Notes under the pieces: generated by a model
The model's input: only the letters and a program-made list of their open reading frames with translations
Database searches by the model: none
Told to the model about the DNA's origin: nothing
Made by a program: the position numbers and the translations under genes
Shown here: in pieces, positions 34,736 through 42,954 of the stretch
Numbering within the stretch: position 1 is the stretch's first letter
How the letters are laid out: every line of letters starts with the position of its first letter
Assembly (NCBI GenBank): GCA_036802945.1
Contig: DAIRVG010000004.1
Coordinates: forward strand, 62,001 to 126,000
Length of the DNA stretch: 64,000 bases
Reading direction: 5' to 3'
Source of the DNA: Gp6-AA40 sp036802945
GTDB taxonomy: Bacteria > Acidobacteriota > Vicinamibacteria > Vicinamibacterales > UBA2999

Positions 34736-36157
34736 ATGGCGGTGAAACCGGTGCGAGAGTGGGACCCGCGAAGCACGAGCGTCCGCGCGGCGCTGCTCGC
34801 TGGCTTCGCCGTCGTATTCGGTCTGTGGCTGCTGTGGGGCTACGAGCTCGTTCGCAGCCTGCAACGGATCGAGCAGAATGTCTCGAGTGTCCACGATTCG
34901 GAGGTCCGGGGCGAGCAGACCCTGTCGAAGATCCGCACCAGCGTCCTGCTCGGATCGATTTACCTGCGCGACGCGTTGATCGACGGCGCGACCACCCGGA
35001 GGGGCACGTATCATGACGAGCTGACGGGGTTGCGCGACGAGGTCGAGCGGCTGCTTCACACTTATATCCCCGAGGTCGCGTCGCCGGTGGAGCGCGACCA
35101 CTGGGCCCGTCTGCAGGTCGAGCTCGGCGACTACTGGGCCTCGCGCGACGTCGCATTCACCGAACAGGCACGGACGCCCGACGAGGCCGCGGCGCTCCTC
35201 CGCAGCCACGTGGTGCCCCGCCGCGACACAGTCCTCCAGATCATCGATCAGCTGGCCGCGCTTCAATCCGGCGCGATCCAGCGCCACGAAGAGGAAATCG
35301 ATCTGCTGTACAGGCAGGTCCGCACGCGCCTCTTGTCCATGGGCTTCGGGACGCTGATCGTGGCGTTGTTCGTCGCCGTCATGGCCTCCCGGCATGTCAA
35401 TCGGCTGCAGCACCAGATCGAGCGGCAGCACGGGATCGAGCAGCGCAACCGGGAAGATCTTGAACGCCTGTCCGCTCGTCTCGTCGATGTGCAGGAGCAG
35501 GAGCGCCGTACGCTCGCGCGCGAACTGCACGACGAAGTGGGCCAGGCCCTGACGGCGGTGAAAATGGACATCGGTATCGCGCTGCGGGCCGACGTCGACT
35601 CGCGCGTCAGAGACGCGCTCGAAGAAGCGCGCGAGATCAGCGAAACGACGCTCCGCAGCGTCCGCGACATGTCGCAGCTGCTCCATCCCTCGGTGCTGGA
35701 TGATTTCGGTCTTCCGGCGACGCTGACCACCTACCTCCGCAACTTCTCCCAGCGGACGGGCATCCGCGCGCAGCTCGCCGAGACGATGGATGCGCGGCTG
35801 GCTCCGGAAATCGAAGTGTGCGTCTACCGCATCGTCCAGGAGGCGCTCAGCAACGTCGCACAGCACAGCGGCGCCACCGCCTGCACTGTAACGCTCAATT
35901 CCGGCGGGGGCCTTCTGCGGCTGATCGTCGAGGACAACGGCGAAGGTGTCGGCGCCGCGAACACGCTCGCAGCGGGCCGCGGGCTCGGGTTGATTGGCAT
36001 GCGCGAGCGCGCGCAGGCCCTCGGTGGCACCTTTACGATTGCTGATCGCGAGGGTGCGGGGACCATCGTCGTGGTGACGCTGCCGCTTGGTGCGTCCGCC
36101 GCCGGTGACGCAGCCGGTCACGGGACCACGATCGCCGCCGTTCGCCGCGCCGGGTAA
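34736..36157 (+). CDS. Membrane sensor histidine kinase, NarL/UhpB type (HisKA_3)
   Basis: A 473-residue sensor with two membrane helices (about residues 19-38 and 205-225) enclosing a helical sensor region (IRTSVLLGSIYLRDALIDGA) like four-helix-bundle MCP-type sensors. The HisKA_3 dimerisation motif is ELHDEVGQALTAVKMD with the phospho-accepting His, followed by an HATPase domain with IVQEALSNVAQHS, DNGEGVG and GLGLIGMRERA. ATG 34736 is chosen; the frame is open to GTG 34673. The regulator gene follows five bases after the stop. Confidence 0.92.
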   Translation: MAVKPVREWDPRSTSVRAALLAGFAVVFGLWLLWGYELVRSLQRIEQNVSSVHDSEVRGEQTLSKIRTSVLLGSIYLRDALIDGATTRRGTYHDELTGLRDEVERLLHTYIPEVASPVERDHWARLQVELGDYWASRDVAFTEQARTPDEAAALLRSHVVPRRDTVLQIIDQLAALQSGAIQRHEEEIDLLYRQVRTRLLSMGFGTLIVALFVAVMASRHVNRLQHQIERQHGIEQRNREDLERLSARLVDVQEQERRTLARELHDEVGQALTAVKMDIGIALRADVDSRVRDALEEAREISETTLRSVRDMSQLLHPSVLDDFGLPATLTTYLRNFSQRTGIRAQLAETMDARLAPEIEVCVYRIVQEALSNVAQHSGATACTVTLNSGGGLLRLIVEDNGEGVGAANTLAAGRGLGLIGMRERAQALGGTFTIADREGAGTIVVVTLPLGASAAGDAAGHGTTIAAVRRAG

Positions 36158-36168
36158 CGCTGGTGGCC

Positions 36169-36816
36169 ATGCTGCGCATCCTCCTTGCAGACGACCATAC
36201 GGTGGTACGCCAGGGACTTCGAAAGGTCCTCGAGGAGCGATCGGACTGGCGGGTTGTTGCGGAAGCTGGTGATGGCCGCGAGGCGGTACGCCAGGCGGAG
36301 CAGCACAAGCCGGATGTCGCGATTCTCGACGTCGCGATGCCGCTGCTCAACGGCATCGAGGCAACGCGGCAGATCGTCAAACGGGTGCCCAATGTCCGTG
36401 TCCTTGTGCTCAGCATGCACGCGGACGAGGCGTACGTCATCCAGATCCTGCACGCCGGCGCTGCCGGATATCTGCTGAAGGACTCAGCCGATGTCGATCT
36501 CCTCCAGGCGGTGAGCGCCGTCGCCGAGGGCAAGTCCTTCTTCAGTCCGGCGATCGCCCGCCTCATGCTGGACGACTACGTGAAACAGCGCACCGGTGAA
36601 CCTGGCGTGATCGACCGTTACGAATCGCTGTCCGATCGCGAGCGCGAGGTGTTCCAGCTGATCGCGGAAGGCAAGACGAACAAGGACATCGCTGCCATCC
36701 TCTTCATCAGCCCGAGCACGGTCGAAACCCACCGCGCGCGGATCATGGAGAAGCTCGACGTCCACAGCGCCGCCGAGATTGTCCTTTATGCCGTGCGGCG
36801 CGGTGTGATCCGCTAG
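36169..36816 (+). CDS. LuxR/NarL-family response regulator
   Basis: A 215-residue regulator, the evident partner of the kinase upstream. The receiver domain (LRILLADDHTVVRQGLRKVL, then VAILDVAMP with the phospho-acceptor Asp, and YLLKDSADV with the Lys) is followed by a LuxR helix-turn-helix (LSDREREVFQLIAEG, NKDIAAILFISPSTVETHRA). ATG 36169 or GTG 36163 may be used. It might control the antiporter/trehalose operon that starts 100 bases downstream on the same strand, but this is inference from position only. Confidence 0.94.
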   Translation: MLRILLADDHTVVRQGLRKVLEERSDWRVVAEAGDGREAVRQAEQHKPDVAILDVAMPLLNGIEATRQIVKRVPNVRVLVLSMHADEAYVIQILHAGAAGYLLKDSADVDLLQAVSAVAEGKSFFSPAIARLMLDDYVKQRTGEPGVIDRYESLSDREREVFQLIAEGKTNKDIAAILFISPSTVETHRARIMEKLDVHSAAEIVLYAVRRGVIR

Positions 36817-36923
36817 CCGGACCAACCTTTGCTCTCTGGCTGGGCAGTATCTCCAGCCACCTTCGCACGCGAACTCGTGGCGAGGCCGTATTTCCCGCCG
36901 CGAGTTCGAGGTATATCGTGCAA

Positions 36924-38252
36924 ATGGCGATGAAATCCGAGACAGCGCGGTTCGTGACCGGCGAAACTTCGGCGTATCGCCCTCGTGTCTCCCGTGAGAC
37001 GCGGCGGCTGCTGATGACGGCTCTTCTTGCAGTTCTTACACTGTGGGTCCTTGCCCGCATCAGGTTTCCTGATCGTCCGGTCAACCCCAATCCGGTGACG
37101 CCACTGCTCAGTCAGCTCGCCGGTTTTTCGAAATTCTCGGACCTTGCGGCGACAGTCGAGGACCTCCGAGCGCGCGTGGCGCCGACACTCGTCACGGTTG
37201 GGCCGGACATTACGGACGCGACGGAAGGACTCGACAAGACAGACGAGCGGATGGCAGCGCTTCGGCTTCGCGACGATCTCGCGATTGCGATTCTCGAACC
37301 GGGAGCGGGCCACGGCGAACGCAATTCGCTGGGTGTGATCGCCGAGGATCGCGCATCAGGCCTCGCGGTTCTTCGCGTGGGAAACGGGACGAATACGGTA
37401 CTTCCCGTGTTGTGGTCCCCCCAGCGCCTTGACAAACCGCAGTACGTCGCTGTGTCGTCGCCATCCCCCGACAGCATGTCGCTCCGTCCGGCGTTCATTG
37501 GATCGCTGACGCCGGTGGAGACCCCCGCGTGGATTGGACCCGTATGGAGACTTCCACGCGATGTAGACGTCACGCCCGGGGCGTTTCTGTTCACCGACGA
37601 CGCGGAGTTCGTGGGCGCGGTGGTTCGGTACGAGAACGGCCTTGCGGTCGTTCCGGGCAAGATGCTGTGGGACGCTGCAGAGGACCTGCTCAGACAGCCA
37701 CACAAGGAGCACGTCGACCTCGGAATCGACGTGGAGGCATTGACACCGCGCCTCTCACTCGCCAGCGGAGCCGACACCGGAGTCGTCATCACCTGGATCG
37801 ATCCAAACAGCGTTGTCGCCAGCCAACTCAAGGCTGGTGACGTCATCCAGGCCGTGGATGACGTGAGCACACCCACTCCCGAACATTGGCGCGTTCGGAC
37901 GGCGCGCCTCGGCGCTGGAGACACAATTGCGATTCGCGTGTGGCGCGGAGGCACGCAACGGGAGCTGCTGGTCGTGGCAGCCACGCCCGCGGCCGTCACG
38001 CCAACGCCGACGCTCGGTCTCACGATGCGGACGCTCGCCCGCGTCGGGGTCGAGGTCGTGCGGGTCGAGCGAGGCTCGGCCGCTGACGCCGCCGGCATCG
38101 AGGCTGGTGACGTCATCACCGCCGTCGGCGCAAGCATGGCGCCCAGTGCGGCACAAGTAGAATCGGCGTTCACGTCTGCACGGCGCGGGGACTTCACGAT
38201 CGTTACCCTGATGCGCGGACCCGCGCACCGCGTGGTGGCCCTTCAGCGATGA
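36924..38252 (+). CDS. Membrane-anchored tandem-PDZ protein with degenerate trypsin-like domain
   Basis: A 442-residue protein with one N-terminal membrane helix (LLMTALLAVLTLWVLA), then a region laid out like a DegP/HtrA protease domain (RASGLAVLRVGN, YVAVSSPSPDSMSLRPAFIGS, TPGAFLFTDDAEFVGAVV), then two PDZ domains (LGIDVEALTPRLSLASGADTG and VGVEVVRVERGSAADAAGIEAGDVI). Where HtrA proteases have the GNSGGP-type serine motif, the sequence reads DVTPGAFLF, and no clear catalytic His/Asp is seen, so it is probably not an active protease. The antiporter gene overlaps its stop by four bases, so it is the first gene of that operon. Confidence 0.78.
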   Translation: MAMKSETARFVTGETSAYRPRVSRETRRLLMTALLAVLTLWVLARIRFPDRPVNPNPVTPLLSQLAGFSKFSDLAATVEDLRARVAPTLVTVGPDITDATEGLDKTDERMAALRLRDDLAIAILEPGAGHGERNSLGVIAEDRASGLAVLRVGNGTNTVLPVLWSPQRLDKPQYVAVSSPSPDSMSLRPAFIGSLTPVETPAWIGPVWRLPRDVDVTPGAFLFTDDAEFVGAVVRYENGLAVVPGKMLWDAAEDLLRQPHKEHVDLGIDVEALTPRLSLASGADTGVVITWIDPNSVVASQLKAGDVIQAVDDVSTPTPEHWRVRTARLGAGDTIAIRVWRGGTQRELLVVAATPAAVTPTPTLGLTMRTLARVGVEVVRVERGSAADAAGIEAGDVITAVGASMAPSAAQVESAFTSARRGDFTIVTLMRGPAHRVVALQR

Positions 38253-39415
38253 ATCCGTACGGTCCGAGCGAGCTCGGCGAACCGAGGACCTTTGATCCGA
38301 TCGACGTTCGGCTTCAACAGAGCGGAGCCACTGCCGGACGCCTGTTGCCGACATCGCGATTCGGCGCGCTCGACTGGTCCACGGGCGCATTCCCCGCTCT
38401 GCTGTTACTGGTGACGGGCGCAGCCCTCGGGCCCCATGGCCTGGTACTGCTCACACCCCAGACCCTGGCGTTTCTCGATCCGGCGTCTCCGATCGCCCTG
38501 GCCACACTAGGGGTCATTGCCGGACTGAGCATCAGGACCGGCCGAGCGGATCGACGGATTGTCGCGGCCTCAGGCGCGCAGGCGATGGTGACCGCGATCG
38601 TGGTTGCTTCAGGCGTTTTGCTCGTAGGCCCGGCGGTGACGGTCAACCCGTTTCCGCCATGGTGGATGGTTGCCATGGCGCTCGGCGTCTCCGCGGCCAC
38701 GTCATCCTCGCTGCCGTCGGATCCGCCGCGCACCTCGCACGACGTCGCGGCGCGCCTGGACGTTCAGGACTATCTGCTTCCCGTCGTCTTGGGCGGCGTG
38801 CTGCTGGCGTTTCTCCGCGAGCCCTCGCCCGCCGCAGCCTTCCTGGTCGCCGCGCAGGCAACGCTCATAGCCGTTGTGATCGCCATCGCGGGATGGCTGA
38901 TCCTGTCACAAGCGTCAACACCGGCGGAACAGCGGGTGTGTGTCCTTGCGAGTCTCCTGCTGCTCGGCGGCGCCGCCGACTATCTCTCGATGTCGGCCCT
39001 GCTCGGCGGCCTGGTTGCCGGAGCGTGCTGGCAATTTGCCGGCGGCGCGGTGCGCGAGTACATCCGTCGCGACGTCGCGTATGTCCAACACTCGCTGCTC
39101 GTCATGATCCTGCTGCTTGCGGGCGCCCGCGCGGACTTCTCGCCGGTTACGCTGACTCTGTCAATCGCTTACGTTGTCGTTCGCACGAGCGGGAAGCTCC
39201 TCGGCGGATGGCTCGCGGCGCAGTCGTTGGCAGCCAATCCACTGAGCAACAATGTCCAGCTGATCTCTCCGGGCGTGTTCGGCGTCGCGTTCGCGTTGAA
39301 TGTCGTGCGCGCCGGCGGACCTGAGTTCACGCCAATGCTGACCGTCGTCGTCGTCGGCACCATTGCATCGTCGCTGATCGCCGCTTTCTCCCGCTCCGGG
39401 GTCAGCAAGGGATGA
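38249..39415 (+). CDS. Cation/proton antiporter-like membrane protein (first of two)
   Basis: A 388-residue polytopic protein with about ten or eleven hydrophobic helices and a Kef/NhaP-like (CPA) layout: GAALGPHGLVLLTPQTLAFL, LGVIAGLSIRTGRADRR, GVSAATSSSLPSDPP, and LDVQDYLLPVVLGGVLLAFL, where the Asp may be the transport acid. A 44-residue soluble N-terminus precedes the first helix. The start overlaps the PDZ gene stop (ATGA), and the next gene starts four bases before its stop, so all three are coupled. The ion specificity is unknown. Confidence 0.82.
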   Translation: MNPYGPSELGEPRTFDPIDVRLQQSGATAGRLLPTSRFGALDWSTGAFPALLLLVTGAALGPHGLVLLTPQTLAFLDPASPIALATLGVIAGLSIRTGRADRRIVAASGAQAMVTAIVVASGVLLVGPAVTVNPFPPWWMVAMALGVSAATSSSLPSDPPRTSHDVAARLDVQDYLLPVVLGGVLLAFLREPSPAAAFLVAAQATLIAVVIAIAGWLILSQASTPAEQRVCVLASLLLLGGAADYLSMSALLGGLVAGACWQFAGGAVREYIRRDVAYVQHSLLVMILLLAGARADFSPVTLTLSIAYVVVRTSGKLLGGWLAAQSLAANPLSNNVQLISPGVFGVAFALNVVRAGGPEFTPMLTVVVVGTIASSLIAAFSRSGVSKG

Positions 39416-42168
39416 GACGATTCGGAGCGCTGGCGCTGGCGGTCGGCGCCGTCGCCTGGGTCCATGCCCTCGGCGAGACCGGAGCCGTGGCGTCGGCGGG
39501 CCCGGCGCTGGCGCTTGGCTTCACGCTCCTGGGCGCATGGGTCACGGGCGACCTGCTTCGACGTTTTCACGTGCCCCGGCTTACCGGGTACTTGCTGTTC
39601 GGCGTTCTCGTCGGCCCGTACCTGGCAAACGTCATCACCGAGTCGATGGCGGCACAACTGCAGGTAATCACCGGCATCGCAACAACCCTGATCGCGCTGA
39701 TTGCCGGCCTCACGCTCAGCATCGAACGGCTCCGCGGCCGGCTCTCCGCGATCGTCCGCATGACCGCGGCAACACTTGCCGTTGCCAGCGCCGGTGTCGC
39801 TGCCATTGCCTGGGTCGCATGGCCGTGGCTCCCGGTCGCGCCCGACGCCGAGGGCGCGGCGAGGCTGGCGATGGTTCTCCTGCTCACCGTCATGGTCGTC
39901 AGCTTCTCGCCGACGATGACGGCCGCAGTCACGACCGACACCGGCGCCCGTGGTCGTCTGAGCGAGCTCGTGCTCGCCGTCGTCGTCCTTGCCGATCTCG
40001 TGATGCTGCTGCTGTTCTCGTTCTCGATGCAGCTGGCGCGTGCCGTATTCCGGCCCGACATGGACGGCGGCAGCCTGATCGTGCAGTTCGCGTGGGAGAG
40101 CGGCGGCGCGGTGGCGTTCGGCGCCCTCGTCGGCGCGCTGTTTGCGCTCTATCTCCGATACGTTGGGCGCGAGGTGGCGCTGGTCCTGCTCGCGGTGTGC
40201 GGACTGCTCAGTCAGGTCGGCACCACACAGCAGTTCGAGCCGCTGCTTGCGGCGGTGGCTGCCGGTCTCGTGATTGAGAACCTGTCGGTCGCTCAGGGCG
40301 ACACGCTCAAGGCGGCTGTTCAGCGCGGCGCTCCACCAGTACTCGTGATCTTTTTCGTCGCCATCGGTTCATCGCTGCGCGTGGACGCGCTCGCGGCCCT
40401 CGGTCCGGTTGCGCTCGCTCTGGCGGCGATTCGAGCCGCGTTGATCCGGACCGGAGTGTCTGCCGGCCTCGCGGTCTCCGGGATCGATCGACGGGTGGGC
40501 GAACACGCCTGGACGGGACTGATCTCCCAGGCTGGCATCACGCTTGGCCTCGCATCGGTGGTCGCCAGCGAGTTTCCAGGATGGGGCACGCAACTGCAGA
40601 CGCTGCTGATCGCGCTCATTCCAATCCACGAGTTCGTCGGCCCGATGCTGTTCAGACGGGGCCTGGCCCGGGCTGGCGAGCTGGAGGCTCAGACCCCGCG
40701 GCCCCTGCTCGTCGTCTCGAATCGAGAGCCGTATCTGCACCTGACCCGGCGTGACGGCTCCGTCACGTGGACGACGGCGACGGGTGGCGTGGCCGTCGCC
40801 CTGGACGCACTGATGCGTGAGCGCGGCGGCACATGGATCGCACACGGTTCCGGATCGGCCGATCGGCTCGTGGTCGATGACAGCGACAAGGTTCACGTTC
40901 CACCGGAACATCCTTCGTATGTGCTGCGCCGGCTCTGGCTCGAGGAACCGACGTTCTCGGCGTACTACGGCGGCTTCGCCAACGAGGGCCTCTGGCCCCT
41001 GTGTCACGTTGTCGATGTGCGGCCGACATTCCGCAGCGAGGACTGGGCCGCATACAAGGACGTCAACGACCGTTTTGCCGCCGCCATCGACGAGGAGCTC
41101 GACTCGTCGAACACGCCGGTGTTTCTCCAGGACTATCACCTTGCCCTGGTGGCCCCATCGCTGCGCACGAGGCGACCCGCCGCTCGCACGGCGCTCTTCT
41201 GGCACATTCCCTGGCCGTCTCCGGATCGGCTCCGTATATGCCCGTGGCGCCGCGAGATCCTGACTGGGCTGGCGGCCAACGACTTGCTTGCGTTTCAACT
41301 CGATCGCGATCGACGCAACTTCCTTCTCGCCGCCGAGGAGGAGCTCGACGGCGAGGTCGATCTCGAGGCGTCGCGCATCTGGGTCGACGGGCGATCGACG
41401 ACCGTCGTATCAGTACCGATTGGCGTCGACTACGACCGGATTCAGGGCATTGCCGCCGAAGATTCGCTCGCAGACGAACAGCGACGCCTGCGGCGGCTCT
41501 TCGACCTTCGCGCCGACATCGTCGGCATCGGCGTCGATCGGCTCGACTACACGAAAGGCATTCCCGAGCGACTGGATGCGCTCGACGAAGTGCTGACCCG
41601 GCGGCCGGAGCTGCGAGGGCGACTGACCTTCGTCCAGATCGGCGTACCATCTCGTTCGGGGCTTCACAGTTATGCCGAAATTGAATCGCAGATCAGTCAA
41701 CGGATCGATGCGCTCAACCGGCGCCACCGTGTGCGCGGCGGACCACCGGTCGTCTGCTATCAGAAAACGCCCCTCGCGATCGGAAGCCTGGTTGCGCTCT
41801 ACCGTCTCGCGCATTTCTGCATCGTCAGCTCGCTCCATGACGGGATGAACCTGGTCGCGAAGGAATTCGTCGCGGCCCGCGACGACGAGGACGGCGTGCT
41901 CGTGTTGAGCGCTCTCGCGGGCGCGGCGCAGGAGCTGCACGAGGCGCTGATTATCAATCCGTACGACATCGAGGGCTTCGCCGACGCGCTGACACAAGCG
42001 ATCGACATGCCGGTGGAGGAACGGCGCACGCGCATGCGTGCGCTGCGGCGCGCGGTCGCCGGACGCAATGTCTTCGGCTGGGCATCAGATATTCTGGAAG
42101 GGCTCGAGAGCCTGTGGACCAGGCCGTTGCACTATGCGGTCCGAGGCTGGGAGGATACGTCCGTCTGA
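39412..42168 (+). CDS. Fusion: cation/proton antiporter + trehalose-6-phosphate synthase (OtsA/GT20)
   Basis: A 918-residue single chain. Residues 1 to about 420 are a CPA2-type antiporter (FHVPRLTGYLLFGVLVGP, LIALIAGLTLSIERLRGR, VVSFSPTMTAAV, VVVLADLVMLLLF with a membrane Asp). From about 427 to the end is a full-length GT20 trehalose-6-phosphate synthase: LLVVSNREP, TATGGVAVAL, FLQDYHLALV, FWHIPWPSPD, GVDRLDYTKGIPER, LHDGMNLVAKEFVA and GAAQELHEALIINPYD. The active-site segments look intact. It would place synthesis of trehalose-6-phosphate from UDP-glucose and glucose-6-phosphate at the inner membrane. The phosphatase gene begins two bases after the stop. Confidence 0.9.
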   Translation: MRRFGALALAVGAVAWVHALGETGAVASAGPALALGFTLLGAWVTGDLLRRFHVPRLTGYLLFGVLVGPYLANVITESMAAQLQVITGIATTLIALIAGLTLSIERLRGRLSAIVRMTAATLAVASAGVAAIAWVAWPWLPVAPDAEGAARLAMVLLLTVMVVSFSPTMTAAVTTDTGARGRLSELVLAVVVLADLVMLLLFSFSMQLARAVFRPDMDGGSLIVQFAWESGGAVAFGALVGALFALYLRYVGREVALVLLAVCGLLSQVGTTQQFEPLLAAVAAGLVIENLSVAQGDTLKAAVQRGAPPVLVIFFVAIGSSLRVDALAALGPVALALAAIRAALIRTGVSAGLAVSGIDRRVGEHAWTGLISQAGITLGLASVVASEFPGWGTQLQTLLIALIPIHEFVGPMLFRRGLARAGELEAQTPRPLLVVSNREPYLHLTRRDGSVTWTTATGGVAVALDALMRERGGTWIAHGSGSADRLVVDDSDKVHVPPEHPSYVLRRLWLEEPTFSAYYGGFANEGLWPLCHVVDVRPTFRSEDWAAYKDVNDRFAAAIDEELDSSNTPVFLQDYHLALVAPSLRTRRPAARTALFWHIPWPSPDRLRICPWRREILTGLAANDLLAFQLDRDRRNFLLAAEEELDGEVDLEASRIWVDGRSTTVVSVPIGVDYDRIQGIAAEDSLADEQRRLRRLFDLRADIVGIGVDRLDYTKGIPERLDALDEVLTRRPELRGRLTFVQIGVPSRSGLHSYAEIESQISQRIDALNRRHRVRGGPPVVCYQKTPLAIGSLVALYRLAHFCIVSSLHDGMNLVAKEFVAARDDEDGVLVLSALAGAAQELHEALIINPYDIEGFADALTQAIDMPVEERRTRMRALRRAVAGRNVFGWASDILEGLESLWTRPLHYAVRGWEDTSV

Positions 42169-42169
42169 C

Positions 42170-42949
42170 ATGCAGACCATCCTGGCGGAAGAGCAGCGCG
42201 CGCTGCTAGCCAGCTTCGCGCACTCCAACGTGCTACTGGCATTCGACTACGACGGAACGCTCGCGCCCATCGCCCCGACGCCCGCCGGCGCACGGATGAG
42301 GCGCGACACCCGGCGGCTGCTGACACTGGCCGCCCGCCTGTATCCGTGCGTCATCATTTCCGGGCGGGCGCTCGACGATCTCACGCGACGACTTCGTCAC
42401 ATTCCGGCGTGGTATCTGTTCGGAAACCACGGGCTCGAGCCAGCCACACCCGACGCGCCGTATCCAACCCATGCGCGCGAATGGGCGCTGCATCTCAAAA
42501 AGCGGCTGCCGCGGGATCCCGGCATCGTCATCGAGGACAAGCGGTATTCCGTCACGATTCACTACCGCGGCGTTCGCGACAAGCGCCGCGCGATCGAGGC
42601 GATCGACAAAGCCGTTGCCGAGCTCCCGGAGGCGCGGGCACTGGGAGGGGACGAAGCGGTGAGCCTGCTACCTCGCGGCGGCGCCGACAAGGGGGTCGCG
42701 CTTCAACAGGCGTGCAGGTGGTTTGCGTGCGACAGCGCGATTTACATCGGCGATGACGGCACGGACGAGGACGCGTTCGCGTCCGCATCTCCAGAAAAGC
42801 TGCTCGCCATTCGCGTCGGAGGGGCGGTCGGCTCCCGGGCGCGGTATCAACTCGATCGCCAGGAGGACGTCGACGCGCTTCTCCGCATTCTCGTCGACTT
42901 CCGGACGGCCGACTCCAGTTCCATGCGGCGCCGAGCCAAGGCGCGATAG
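42170..42949 (+). CDS. otsB: Trehalose-6-phosphate phosphatase
   Basis: A 259-residue HAD-superfamily phosphatase that converts trehalose-6-phosphate to trehalose. Visible HAD motifs are the nucleophile loop AFDYDGTLAPI (two Asp), IISGR, the cap-region signature WYLFGNHGLEP, the Lys-containing GGADKGVAL, and the last motif IGDDGTDEDAF. The ATG at 42170 is placed one base after the stop of the antiporter-synthase gene, so the two steps are made from one message. No signal peptide is present; cytoplasmic. Confidence 0.95.
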   Translation: MQTILAEEQRALLASFAHSNVLLAFDYDGTLAPIAPTPAGARMRRDTRRLLTLAARLYPCVIISGRALDDLTRRLRHIPAWYLFGNHGLEPATPDAPYPTHAREWALHLKKRLPRDPGIVIEDKRYSVTIHYRGVRDKRRAIEAIDKAVAELPEARALGGDEAVSLLPRGGADKGVALQQACRWFACDSAIYIGDDGTDEDAFASASPEKLLAIRVGGAVGSRARYQLDRQEDVDALLRILVDFRTADSSSMRRRAKAR

Positions 42950-42954
42950 GACAG

